Origin: Anaerolineae bacterium
GTDB lineage: Bacteria; Chloroflexota; Anaerolineae; Aggregatilineales; Aggregatilineaceae
DNA length: 64,000 bases
Reading direction: 5' to 3'
Assembly (NCBI GenBank): GCA_016930015.1
Contig: JAFGHR010000064.1
Location: 23,099 to 87,098, forward strand
Part shown: positions 1 through 8,336 of the stretch, in pieces
Numbering within the stretch: position 1 is the first letter of the stretch
Layout of the letters: each line of letters opens with the position of its first letter
Notes under the pieces: model-generated
Told to the model about the DNA's origin: nothing
Databases searched by the model: none
Seen by the model: the letters and a program-made list of their open reading frames with translations, nothing else
Translations under genes and position numbers: made by a program

Positions 1-1273
1 CCTGCCGCTGATCCTGATCAGCCAGGATGTGAATGTTCTGGCTGGCGCTCCCGACAGCGTCCAGGTGATCTGGCTGGCGGCGGTTTTTTTGACCTGGGGC
101 GGTGCGTTGGGCTGGGCTTATGATCACCTGGCGGTGCCGGTTCCGGTTGAAGCGCCCGCCGGGGAACCGGTCAGTACGCCGGGCGTGACCGCTGAGAAGA
201 TCGACCGCCGCACGTTTTTGATCCGTGTGGGTGGTGGTGCTGCGACTCTGACCGTGCTCGGCGCAGGAATTGGCCGGTACCTGGAATATCGCGACGAAAA
301 AGACTACCGGGACCGGATCGCGCGCAACCGTGACGCCGTTGTCCCGCAGGACCTGCCCAACGAGGGCGCCGGGGTGGTCGCGGTGCCCGGCACGCGTCCC
401 GAATATACGCCGCTGGAAGACCACTACCGCATTGATATCAACGTGCGCCCGCTCGAACTCGACGGGGATTCGTGGCGGCTGCGGATTAACGGGCTGGTAG
501 ACCAGCCGCTCACGCTGTCACTCGATGACCTGCGCCGGAACTATGATGCGCTCGACCAGTACGTTACATTGGCCTGCATCTCAAACCGTATCGGCGGTGA
601 CCTGACCAGCACCACGCGCTGGACCGGTGCCAGTTTACAAACCGTGCTGGCCGGTGCCGGTGTCCAGGCGAGCGCCTCACACCTCAAGATCACGTCGGCG
701 GACGGTTTTTCTGAAACGGTCGCGCTGGACATGGTCAACCAGGACCCGCGTATCATGCTGGCCTACAACTGGGACGGTATCCCGCTGCTGCACAAACACG
801 GTTTCCCGCTGCGCATTTACATCCCCGACCGGTACGGCATGAAACAGCCCAAATGGATCACCGATATCGAGGTCATGGATCACGATGAAGACGGCTATTG
901 GGTCGAACGCAACTGGGACAAAATCGCCCGGATGCGGGCTGTATCGGTTGTGGATGTGGTGGACGGCGGCGGCACCATTGAGCGTGACGGCCAGATGGTT
1001 GTGCCAATTGGCGGGATCGCGCACGCAGGCGCGCGGGGTATCTCACGGGTCGAGGTGTCCGTTGATGACGGCGAATGGACCGCCGCCGCCCTGCGCGAGC
1101 CGCTGTCTGATACCACGTGGGTAATCTGGCGCTACGAATGGCCGTTCGAAGCCGGGGAGCATACATTCGCCGTGCGCTGCACCGAAAAAGATGGCACCCC
1201 TCAGATCACCAACTCCAACCCGACCAAACCCAGCGGCGCCACCGGAATCCACCGACTGAGCCGCACGCTGTAA
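1..1273 (+). CDS. Molybdopterin-dependent oxidoreductase, sulfite oxidase/YedY-like (5' end outside window)
   Basis: Oxidoreductase of the sulfite oxidase superfamily, predicted to be membrane-anchored with the cofactor domain outside the cytoplasm; substrate unknown. The reading frame is open to the left edge, so the true start lies upstream; the first start-like codon is GTG at 29. Counting from there, a hydrophobic segment (about 14-30) is followed by a second one (about 66-82) directly preceded by a twin-arginine RRTFL motif at 60-64, suggesting Tat export. The Mo-pterin domain spans about 130-295 and contains the candidate Mo-ligand Cys183 in LACISNRIGGDL, a signature of this subgroup. 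A C-terminal Ig-like dimerisation domain (about 300-400) follows, with VEVSVDDGEW. A bidirectional terminator lies after the stop. Family assignment is strong; substrate and electron partner cannot be told. Confidence 0.85.
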   Translation, partial: LPLILISQDVNVLAGAPDSVQVIWLAAVFLTWGGALGWAYDHLAVPVPVEAPAGEPVSTPGVTAEKIDRRTFLIRVGGGAATLTVLGAGIGRYLEYRDEKDYRDRIARNRDAVVPQDLPNEGAGVVAVPGTRPEYTPLEDHYRIDINVRPLELDGDSWRLRINGLVDQPLTLSLDDLRRNYDALDQYVTLACISNRIGGDLTSTTRWTGASLQTVLAGAGVQASASHLKITSADGFSETVALDMVNQDPRIMLAYNWDGIPLLHKHGFPLRIYIPDRYGMKQPKWITDIEVMDHDEDGYWVERNWDKIARMRAVSVVDVVDGGGTIERDGQMVVPIGGIAHAGARGISRVEVSVDDGEWTAAALREPLSDTTWVIWRYEWPFEAGEHTFAVRCTEKDGTPQITNSNPTKPSGATGIHRLSRTL

Positions 1274-1306
1274 ACTGGTTCGGAACGGATCACGGGGGAA
1301 ATCAAA

Positions 1307-1344
1307 AACGGGCCGCACCTGGTCATCAATGCGACCCGTTTTTT
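1307..1344. terminator. Bidirectional rho-independent terminator
   Basis: An 11-bp stem with one mismatch (arms 1307-1317 and 1330-1340) encloses a 12-nt loop. A T run follows on the plus strand and a T run follows on the minus strand. It sits between convergent genes: the molybdopterin oxidoreductase and the GT39 protein. Confidence 0.7.
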
Positions 1345-1351
1345 CGCATAC

Positions 1352-2869
1352 TCAATCCGCGGTGCCCGGCTCGATGACTGGCGGCTGGCAGCCGTTCAGC
1401 AGCAGCATGGTGACACCGTTAAACACCTTATAATCGACCACGCAGTTTATCCGGCTGCTCAACCACTGGGATGTTACGGTATGGTTGGATTCCAACGGGT
1501 CAAACGCCTTCATCGCGCTCAGGCGGTGAATATCCTCGTGTGGGCTGCGATAAATCACCCAGTAGCGTTTTTCCGGATCAGACGGCGGAATCACCTCGTC
1601 GGTTTCCGAAAGCTGGATCACGTGCAGCGGCTCCGTCACGTGAAAATAGCGCTTAAACGAGATCAGGGTCACGGCGCGGTCTACGACAAAGATATCGTCC
1701 GGCTGGTACTCGGCTTCGGTATACCGGGCCGCATCACGCCAGTTTTCGCGCTGGATGTCATGATGATAGATCGACAGGCCGACCGTGACTCCGCCGGTCA
1801 GCGCAAAACAGGCCAGCACCACCGGCCACCCGTGGCGGGCCAGGTACGCCAGGCCGTAAGACACAATGAATACCAGGCCGGGAAACAGCACCATAAAGTA
1901 CCGGTCAACGTAGAGATTCAACGAAAACAGGGACACGATAAACACCAGCGTGATCGGCATCGTCAGCAGCACCACCCAATACAGGTTATTGACCACCTGT
2001 TTGTTCCAGTAGCGCAGCGTGAACCCGATCGCAACCAGCGCGACCGCCAGCCCCGGCAGTGAATACCACTTCAGGTACCCGTCATAACCCACCGTCATGT
2101 TACGCAGCGACAGCACCACGTCCACAACCAGGGGACGCGGTCCCCACTGCGGTTCGCGGGCTGTCATGTTGATCACCATCAACAGGAACCAGAACGCCAT
2201 CGGCAGCGCGGCCACGATCTGCGCGATAAACCAGCGGCGCATCAGGGCCGACTTGTTACGCCAATGCATGCCCAGCAGAACAAACTGCGCGACCGGCAGC
2301 GCCAGCATGGAGTAATGCGTAAAATACGCGATCATGCTGGTCAGCGTGAGCAGCGTCCACGTGCGGCGGCTGTACCCCCGGTACCACAGCATCAGAAAGA
2401 AGTACGACACCAGCACCGCCAGCACAAAGATCAACGAGTAGCCGCGCGCGGTGCGCGACAGCCAGATATGGTACGGGTTAAAGGCCAGCCACGCGCCGCC
2501 CCACAGCGCCATGTCATACCGTTTGTAGAGCCGTGTGAAGACGAACATCACCACGGCCATACCGATCACGCCCATCAGCGCCGATGGGAAGCGCAGCAGC
2601 AGTTCGTTGCTGCCGGTCGGAAACAAACGCAGCGCCAGGAAATAAAACGGCGTCTGGTCGATCGTTTTGAGGATCGACTCAAGCGAATCTCGCAGCGGCG
2701 CTTCGGCGCGAAACTCGGTCATGACTTCGTCTGCCCATAAACTGGGCTGTCCCAGGTCCCACACGCGCAGCACAAAACCGGCCAATAACAGGGCTATCGT
2801 GACCCAGAGATAATATGTCGGGCGCCGGTTCGGCGCGGCGGTAGTATGAATAACATGATGGCTGGACAA
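1352..2869 (-). CDS. GT39/ArnT-like membrane glycosyltransferase
   Basis: 505-residue polytopic membrane protein of the GT-C fold, expected to move a sugar from a polyprenyl-phosphate carrier onto protein or lipid on the outer face of the membrane. After a first membrane segment (about 21-38) comes SLWADE at 43-48, the acidic motif of the first external loop that is catalytic in the PMT/ArnT group. About ten more hydrophobic segments follow, and a soluble C-terminal part of roughly 130 residues. The start appears to be TTG at 2869, close behind a GAGGGA Shine-Dalgarno; no good in-frame ATG is nearby. Repeat copy A lies just upstream. Acceptor and sugar are unknown. Confidence 0.75.
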   Translation of the reverse strand: MSSHHVIHTTAAPNRRPTYYLWVTIALLLAGFVLRVWDLGQPSLWADEVMTEFRAEAPLRDSLESILKTIDQTPFYFLALRLFPTGSNELLLRFPSALMGVIGMAVVMFVFTRLYKRYDMALWGGAWLAFNPYHIWLSRTARGYSLIFVLAVLVSYFFLMLWYRGYSRRTWTLLTLTSMIAYFTHYSMLALPVAQFVLLGMHWRNKSALMRRWFIAQIVAALPMAFWFLLMVINMTAREPQWGPRPLVVDVVLSLRNMTVGYDGYLKWYSLPGLAVALVAIGFTLRYWNKQVVNNLYWVVLLTMPITLVFIVSLFSLNLYVDRYFMVLFPGLVFIVSYGLAYLARHGWPVVLACFALTGGVTVGLSIYHHDIQRENWRDAARYTEAEYQPDDIFVVDRAVTLISFKRYFHVTEPLHVIQLSETDEVIPPSDPEKRYWVIYRSPHEDIHRLSAMKAFDPLESNHTVTSQWLSSRINCVVDYKVFNGVTMLLLNGCQPPVIEPGTAD

Positions 2870-2938
2870 AATTCCCTCTGGTTCATCAACTCGCGGCAGA
2901 GGCTAGTAGATAATCTGGCACGGACTGCAAACACGGCA

Positions 2939-3210
2939 CCCACCCTCAAGGGCAGATAAAACACAACAAACGCTTCTCCCCTCCGGACTTTTGCCCGCAG
3001 GCTGTGCCCGGTTTCCCCTCCCCGGCCAGGTTATGGATGCCTCCACAACCAGACTATGGATGCCTCCATAACCAGACTATGGAGGGAAAAATGCAGCGCT
3101 CGCGCGTGTTTTTGAAGTCCCCCGTCCAGCTTGGCTGGAAGGGGGATTTAGGGGGAAGGCGTTGCTCAAAAACTCAACTGTGAATTTGATGCAATCACCC
3201 CACCCTCAAG
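2939..3210 (+). repeat. MITE-like intergenic repeat, copy A, with 12-bp flanking direct repeat
   Basis: This fills the 336-bp gap between the GT39 start and the end of the first PfkB gene. The element is about 2951-3198, flanked by CCCACCCTCAAG at 2939-2950 and again at 3199-3210. The stop codon of the PfkB gene (3206-3208) lies inside the right-hand direct repeat, so insertion happened exactly at the gene end. The element carries the family's C/T-rich left module, two tandem 23-nt units (3033-3055, 3056-3078) ending in a CCTCCATA/TATGGAGG hairpin, and the strong hairpin around CCCCCGTCCAGC (3119-3145). No ORF of interest. Confidence 0.75.
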
Positions 3211-4123
3211 AGAGCCGCTGTGTTACCCAACGATAACGCGTCTCACGTAATGTTTCCACGTCGTCGGCGGGCGGATCGGCTACGCCGACGGCTTCGAGCG
3301 CAAATGAGGCCGACACCGCGCCATAACAGGCGGCTGTCGCCAGGTCACCGGTTTTGAGCCACCCGGCCAGAAACCCGCCGCCGTAACTGTTCCCGGCCCC
3401 GGTCTGGTCAACCAGTTCGGGAACGGGTACGGCGGGCAGCCTGAGTACGTGGCCGTTGCCTTGTTGGCCCACCATCGAGCCGTGTTCACCCATGCGCAGC
3501 ACCGCAATACGCGCGCCGTCATCGAGCATAGCCCGCACCAGCGCTTCCGGCTCCGCAACCCCGTACACCTGCCGGGCTTCCAGCCAGTTAGGTGACACGA
3601 TATCGACATCGGGCAGCGCCGCGCGAAATTCGGCAGCGTTGGCCGGGATCATGTACTGCTGGAGCGGCTCCCAGAACAGCACCGTGTCCGGGAACAACTC
3701 GCGCCACTGCCGCAGCGGTGCCGCATCACGCAGCAGGTGTATACCGCGCGCCCGGTGATAGGCTGGCGGCATCTGGTCCGGCAGCGGCTCGTGAATAAAT
3801 GGGTCCAGCACGTCAACCCGGTAAATCTCGGTACGTTTGCCGTCCCACTCGAACAACTGCCATGCGCGCACCTGGGGAATCTTTAGCCAGATCAGCCCCT
3901 GCAAGTCAAAATCTCGCTCCAGGCGAAGCCGCGCCGAGTCGGGCAGGTCATGTCCGGCGCAGGCAAAAATACCGGCCCGCTGGTTCCAGATCAACAGTCC
4001 GGCAGCCGCGTGCACCACGCCGCCGCCGAGCACTTCCATGTGTGTTCGCCCATCCGGATATACAATGTCATCGATAAAGATGCCGCCCACACATACCGCG
4101 TCGGGCCGGGTTGAGTCAGGCAC
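3206..4123 (-). CDS. PfkB-family sugar kinase, MAK32-like, Asn in place of catalytic Asp
   Basis: 305-residue ribokinase-fold protein. Motifs: GG in VLGGGVVHAA (31-40) near the N-terminus, PQVRAWQLFEWDGKR (83-97), SPNWLEA (177-183), and the C-terminal anion-hole motif TGAGNSYGGG (241-250). In the canonical motif GAGD the Asp is the catalytic base; here it is Asn245 (codon 3389-3391 on the complement). The yeast MAK32 group also has Asn here, so this is probably a subfamily trait rather than decay. GTG start at 4123 behind a purine-rich AGGGGGAA. It lies in a minus-strand run downstream of the SIS-domain gene and shares motifs with the gene at 5372-6301, which suggests a shared substrate class. 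Kinase activity is uncertain. Confidence 0.75.
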   Translation of the reverse strand: MPDSTRPDAVCVGGIFIDDIVYPDGRTHMEVLGGGVVHAAAGLLIWNQRAGIFACAGHDLPDSARLRLERDFDLQGLIWLKIPQVRAWQLFEWDGKRTEIYRVDVLDPFIHEPLPDQMPPAYHRARGIHLLRDAAPLRQWRELFPDTVLFWEPLQQYMIPANAAEFRAALPDVDIVSPNWLEARQVYGVAEPEALVRAMLDDGARIAVLRMGEHGSMVGQQGNGHVLRLPAVPVPELVDQTGAGNSYGGGFLAGWLKTGDLATAACYGAVSASFALEAVGVADPPADDVETLRETRYRWVTQRLS

Positions 4124-4167
4124 GGTTCCCCCTGGTTAGTTGCTCCACATAAAACAATAGATTACCA

Positions 4168-5331
4168 CTAACGGCGCACCTCGCCCACAATGTGACTATC
4201 CCGGATGCGACTCGCTCCGTCGGCCCAATCCACCGTGCGCCCACCGCCGAAGTCCTGGAAATAAATCGCACCGGCTGCGGCAGCGCGTTCAGCCGCCAGC
4301 AGTTCGCCGGGGATGCTGTACACCAGCGGCGCGAAACATTCGCGTATGGCACCCTTCACCGCCAGCACATGATCCACAAACGGGCTGATCGTCGCTTCAC
4401 CGGCGGGCAGCACGGCCACCGTCCGCCGCCCGATCGACTGCGCGGCGCGGGCTGCTTCGGCCATGCGGTCGGCATCAAAACCAGCCGCGCTGATCAACAC
4501 GGTGGGCGTATCCGGGCGCGCCGAGAAATACTGCAAATGGGTCCATTCTTCGGTGTCCTGCGCCATAGCCGGATCGCCGCTGGCTTCCAGCATTTTGGCC
4601 GCGCTGAACATCGCCACGCCGTACAGCGGTCCCGCGCCCACGTACACCCATTCGGGGATATCCGTCCAGGCCGGTACGATCTCGTGCGCCAGCGGCTCGC
4701 ATGCCCGGATCGTAGCTTCCATCACGTCCGCCAGCGCGACCAGTTCCGCACGCAGCGCGTCGGCCTGGGCCGTCGTCAGGTGGCCGCGTACCTCACCGAT
4801 CCGGATCGCGGCGCTGTACAGGCCCATCTGTGACGCCAGGTAGGACCGCACGCCCGGCACAACCATACCTTTGAGTTCGTCCGGCAGCGGCGGCACGTTG
4901 GTCTGGAATACGGTTTCGGCGGCCTGCGCCAGCGGTGAATCCGGGGTACCGGTGAGCGCCACGCCCACCGCGCCCACCTGCCGCGCCAGTTGCAGCGCTT
5001 CAATGGTGCGGCTGACCACGCCCGATACCGACACCGTGATCACGAGATTCGTTTTAGGGCCGGTTTCGGGCAGGTAGCCGACCACGTAACGGCTGAACGG
5101 CAGCGAACTGATCGCCTGGGCAGGTACACCCGCCAGTTGGTGAAACGCCAACTCAGCGCCTACCGGGGCATGATAGCTGTCGCCGCAGCCGACCAGGTAC
5201 ACACGTTTGATCGACGTGCACAGCTCAAAATCGAACGCGGCCCGCGCCGATTCGTCAAACGGCTTGGCGATAGCGCGGACCAGCGCCGGGAGCGTGTCTA
5301 TTTGCTGGTGCATCGGAGAACGTTCGGACAT
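4168..5331 (-). CDS. SIS-domain sugar-phosphate isomerase/deaminase-like protein
   Basis: 387 residues with two tandem SIS domains, the arrangement of the GlmS isomerase half, AgaS and FrlB. These act on aldose/ketose phosphates or amino-sugar phosphates in the cytoplasm. Visible features: the first SIS phosphate-binding strand-loop VYLVGCGDSYHAP, a Ser-rich segment around VSVSGVVSRTIEAL, and the second domain beginning near WVYVGAGPLYGVA with EEWTHLQYFSA. The ATG at 5331 is preferred over an upstream TTG because GAGG sits 6 nt before it. It lies between two PfkB kinases with a GAGN motif, so isomerase plus kinases may degrade one sugar or glycosylamine. Exact reaction unknown. Confidence 0.75.
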   Translation of the reverse strand: MSERSPMHQQIDTLPALVRAIAKPFDESARAAFDFELCTSIKRVYLVGCGDSYHAPVGAELAFHQLAGVPAQAISSLPFSRYVVGYLPETGPKTNLVITVSVSGVVSRTIEALQLARQVGAVGVALTGTPDSPLAQAAETVFQTNVPPLPDELKGMVVPGVRSYLASQMGLYSAAIRIGEVRGHLTTAQADALRAELVALADVMEATIRACEPLAHEIVPAWTDIPEWVYVGAGPLYGVAMFSAAKMLEASGDPAMAQDTEEWTHLQYFSARPDTPTVLISAAGFDADRMAEAARAAQSIGRRTVAVLPAGEATISPFVDHVLAVKGAIRECFAPLVYSIPGELLAAERAAAAGAIYFQDFGGGRTVDWADGASRIRDSHIVGEVRR

Positions 5332-5371
5332 GGTCAACCTCGCATGATTCTAGTTAAACAAACTCACCATT

Positions 5372-6301
5372 TTAACCGGACAGCGTTAAGCGGCGCTGTC
5401 CAGCGTGTACTTCATCCAGGCGGCGCGCCACATCTGCCGGATCGGGCAGCGTTGGCGGCAAACCGACCTGCTCGATCATATACGACGCGGCGACACTCGC
5501 ATAACACGCGGCGGTTTTTATGCCGTCTGACAGCCGGGCCGCCAGCGCTCCACAAAACGCGTTCCCTGCGCCGACCACGTCAACGATCGTCGTTTTTACG
5601 GCGGGCACGTGCACGCCCCAGCCCTCCGGCAGATTCCACACGTCCGCGCCGTCAGCGCCGCGCCGCACCGCCAGAATCCGCCCGCCCAGCGCCCGGAAAC
5701 GATCGAGCACCGCGTGGTAATCATCGTGCTGCACCAGGCGCGCGGCTTCATAACTGTTTGGCGAAAAAACCGCACACGCCGACAGAAGCGCGCGTATGGC
5801 GTCGTCACGCATGGTATAGTCGGGCGCTTTGAACGGTTCCAGGGAGACAACGCGCCCGCGCCCTTGAAGCTCCACCGCAAACGCAGCCGCGCCCGGCTCG
5901 CCGGGGTGAATGCCCCAATGAAACACGCGCGCCTGGCGGTATGAATCCGGCAGCACGTCCCAGCGCCGGGCAAGCTGCTGGCCCAATGTATCCAGCGGCA
6001 CGCGCCAGACCTGATGCCGCCGCCCGCTGAATTCAAGCACCTGCCATGCGCGCGGCGTCGGGAGATCGGTCACGCGCACGCCGTCGAGATTAATACCGGC
6101 GGCACGCAGCGGCGCGAGTATCTCAGCGTCGATATCCGCGCCGATGCCTGCCACCAGCCCGACACGCTCACCGCTTCCCAACGCCAGCGCCATGCCCCAG
6201 GCCGTCTGGGGACCGCCGCCGCCCAGCACGTCCATACGGGTATAACCTTCCGGGAAAACGATATCGTCTACAATGATTCCAAACGCGACAAACTCGATCA
6301 T
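5372..6301 (-). CDS. PfkB-family sugar kinase, MAK32-like, Asn in place of catalytic Asp
   Basis: 309 residues from the ATG at 6301, chosen because AAGG lies 6 nt upstream; the frame is open a little further. It is a paralogue of the 3206-4123 gene: both share an IDDIV or VDDIV start, a VLGGG motif, RAWQ plus a following Arg-rich strand, SPNxxEA, and the GAGN anion hole. Here the motif is DVVGAGNAFCGAL with Asn247 (codon 5561-5563 on the complement). The ribokinase fold is clear, but the usual catalytic Asp is missing. Its position next to the SIS gene suggests a joint sugar-phosphate pathway. The substrate cannot be named from sequence. Confidence 0.75.
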   Translation of the reverse strand: MIEFVAFGIIVDDIVFPEGYTRMDVLGGGGPQTAWGMALALGSGERVGLVAGIGADIDAEILAPLRAAGINLDGVRVTDLPTPRAWQVLEFSGRRHQVWRVPLDTLGQQLARRWDVLPDSYRQARVFHWGIHPGEPGAAAFAVELQGRGRVVSLEPFKAPDYTMRDDAIRALLSACAVFSPNSYEAARLVQHDDYHAVLDRFRALGGRILAVRRGADGADVWNLPEGWGVHVPAVKTTIVDVVGAGNAFCGALAARLSDGIKTAACYASVAASYMIEQVGLPPTLPDPADVARRLDEVHAGQRRLTLSG

Positions 6302-6423
6302 GTTACACCTTGCCATACACCAAACAACCACTCAAACACAAACGGGGCGAAAAGTGCGCCGCCCCTGCTATTATGCATGTTCTCAAAGCATATCCTCAAA
6401 AATGGCGTACCGTGTGCCCGGTG

Positions 6424-7326
6424 TTATCCTGATAATACCGCCAACACCTGGGCGCGAGTCGGCAAACCGCCGCGTGCGCCCTGATGCTGCACCTTGATCG
6501 CAGCGGCGGCGCTGGCAAATGCTAGCGCTTCCGGCAGGTGCGCCCCGTCCAGGTAGGCCGCCAGCAGCGCCGCGTGGAAACAATCCCCTGCGCCGGTTGT
6601 ATCCACCACGCGCGGGACCGGCAGCGCCGGTTGAAACACCGGTTCGATAAACTCATCGGTGATCCCATACGCGCCGCGGCTGCCTGCGGTCATGATCAGC
6701 CATTGGCCGGGCACGACCAGATCGCGCAGTGACGACACACCCAGCGCGACCAGGCTGCCGGACGTCAAAAACACGACGTCGGCCACGCGCATCACGCCGA
6801 ATAGTTCGTCACCGTGCAGCGGTACGGCGTTTTCGACGTCCAGCGCCAGCAGGCCGCCGGATTCCTGCGTAACGCTGCGCAGTTGGCCGCACCATTCCAG
6901 GTCACGCGGGAACGTGTACGTGACGCGCGTGCGCCCGACCAGCATCAACTGCTCGGCGGTCAGCGACATACGGTACAACGGAAACGCGGGCAGCAAAATC
7001 TGCCGCCCGCCCTGTGTATCCGTGATCACGATGGTAAATGGCGTCGGCTCGCCGGGTACGTGCACCAGTCCCACCGGGGAAACGTGCCACTTCAAAAAGT
7101 TTTCCTGAAGCATGGCGCCTTCGGCGTCATCGCCCGCCCAGCCGATATACCCCGCGTACAGGCCCAACTGGGCGGCGGCGCAGGTCGCGTTAGCCACAAA
7201 TCCGCCCGGCAGCTTGCCGACCAGCGTCGCCGGATACTTGGCGTCCGAGGTGGGCAGGCGATCCACGCGCAGCGCCAGATCGTAGGCCAAACCGCCCACC
7301 CCGACAAAATCAAACGTAAATGACAC
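6424..7326 (-). CDS. PfkB-family carbohydrate/nucleoside kinase
   Basis: 300-residue ribokinase-family kinase with canonical motifs: GGLAYD near the start, PGGFVANATCAAAQLG (40-55) as the first signature, and DTTGAGDCFHAALLA with catalytic Asp248. Cytoplasmic; expected to phosphorylate a sugar or nucleoside released by the neighbouring nucleoside hydrolases, for example ribose, but the substrate is not determinable. The gene is 30 nt downstream of the nucleoside hydrolase at 7357-8331, probably in one operon. Unlike the next two PfkB genes it retains the catalytic Asp. Confidence 0.8.
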   Translation of the reverse strand: MSFTFDFVGVGGLAYDLALRVDRLPTSDAKYPATLVGKLPGGFVANATCAAAQLGLYAGYIGWAGDDAEGAMLQENFLKWHVSPVGLVHVPGEPTPFTIVITDTQGGRQILLPAFPLYRMSLTAEQLMLVGRTRVTYTFPRDLEWCGQLRSVTQESGGLLALDVENAVPLHGDELFGVMRVADVVFLTSGSLVALGVSSLRDLVVPGQWLIMTAGSRGAYGITDEFIEPVFQPALPVPRVVDTTGAGDCFHAALLAAYLDGAHLPEALAFASAAAAIKVQHQGARGGLPTRAQVLAVLSG

Positions 7327-7356
7327 GTCCTGCCCTTCCCCCGCCCCCAGTAAGAC

Positions 7357-8331
7357 TCAGGCCTGCACCGTCTTGATCAGCAGGTCTTTCCAGCGTTTAG
7401 CGTCGATCTCCCAGCACACGGTGATATGCGGATCGCCTTTTTGGGCGAGCGGCTGCCACATGGCCACATTCGCCGTGTCGTAGGGTGCGACGCCAATTTC
7501 ATCGACGACGGTCATGCCGCGCGTGTATGTGCCGTCGCACTCGATCTCAACGTAATGTTTGCTTTTGCGCGTGCATATCGTGGGATCGATGGCGATCGCC
7601 ATCGCCACCGGGTCAGGCAGTCCCAGGCCGGGATCACCCAGCCAGTTACGGTTTGCATCCAGCGCCGACACGTTGCAGTCAATGGTAAAGTGTGACAGCG
7701 GCGTGTTGATCTCGTTCTTGAAATAAGCCATCTCTTCTTCGGACAGGTTCGCTTCGCCCCGGCATAACTCCCAACCGGCCATTTCGATCGGCAGGCCGGA
7801 GCGAAAACACAACCGCGCCGCTTCCGGATCACACCAGATATTGTATTCAGCCGCAGGCGTCACGTTGCCGACCGTACACGCCGCCCCGCCCATCACCACG
7901 CAGCGGCTGACGTTGTGAACGATCTCCGGCGCTTTGCCGACCGCGAGCGCGACATTGGTCATGGGGCCGAGTGTGACCAGTATGATACCGGGGTTGGCCT
8001 TGATAGTATCGATCAACACGTCAACCGCGTTCCCCTCGGCGGCGGGCGTTTTGGCCGTGTAATTCATGCCGCCCATACCGTCCGGCCCGTGAAAAAAATA
8101 GGCACGGTAGATATCGCGGATCAAGGGTTGGTCGGCGCCTTCGTACACGGGCACGTTTTTACCGCACAACTCGACCGTGTAACGCGCGTTGATGCTGCCC
8201 TGGGCGACCGGCATATTGCCCGCCACAATCGTGATCGCCTCAACCTCAATATCCGGCGTTTGGAGCGCCATCATAATCGCGACGGCATCATCCGACGCGG
8301 TATCGGTGTCGATAATCATTTTACGAGTCAC
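7357..8331 (-). CDS. Inosine-uridine preferring nucleoside hydrolase family, variant active site
   Basis: 324-residue IUNH-family enzyme, predicted to hydrolyse the N-glycosidic bond of a nucleoside or related N-riboside. The calcium-binding N-terminal motif is DTDTASDDA with Asp10, Asp14 and Asp15; the usual PG is replaced by TA. The mid-protein VVMGG is present. The C-terminal motif, usually HD followed by a few residues and A, reads LPDPVAMA: the calcium-ligand Asp is kept but the preceding His is Pro. The start is GTG at 8331 with GGGAG about 10 nt upstream. Next to a PfkB kinase, consistent with ribose salvage. Substrate specificity probably differs from the 9860-10801 paralogue. Confidence 0.82.
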   Translation of the reverse strand: MTRKMIIDTDTASDDAVAIMMALQTPDIEVEAITIVAGNMPVAQGSINARYTVELCGKNVPVYEGADQPLIRDIYRAYFFHGPDGMGGMNYTAKTPAAEGNAVDVLIDTIKANPGIILVTLGPMTNVALAVGKAPEIVHNVSRCVVMGGAACTVGNVTPAAEYNIWCDPEAARLCFRSGLPIEMAGWELCRGEANLSEEEMAYFKNEINTPLSHFTIDCNVSALDANRNWLGDPGLGLPDPVAMAIAIDPTICTRKSKHYVEIECDGTYTRGMTVVDEIGVAPYDTANVAMWQPLAQKGDPHITVCWEIDAKRWKDLLIKTVQA

Positions 8332-8336
8332 AAGAT

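Noticed and set aside
3033..3086. 23-nt tandem units as a small CRISPR array
   Set aside because: The units are directly adjacent with no spacers, and no cas gene is in the window.
4990..5832. 280-codon plus-strand frame across the SIS and PfkB genes
   Set aside because: It spans two real minus-strand genes and their gap, and has low-complexity shadow composition.
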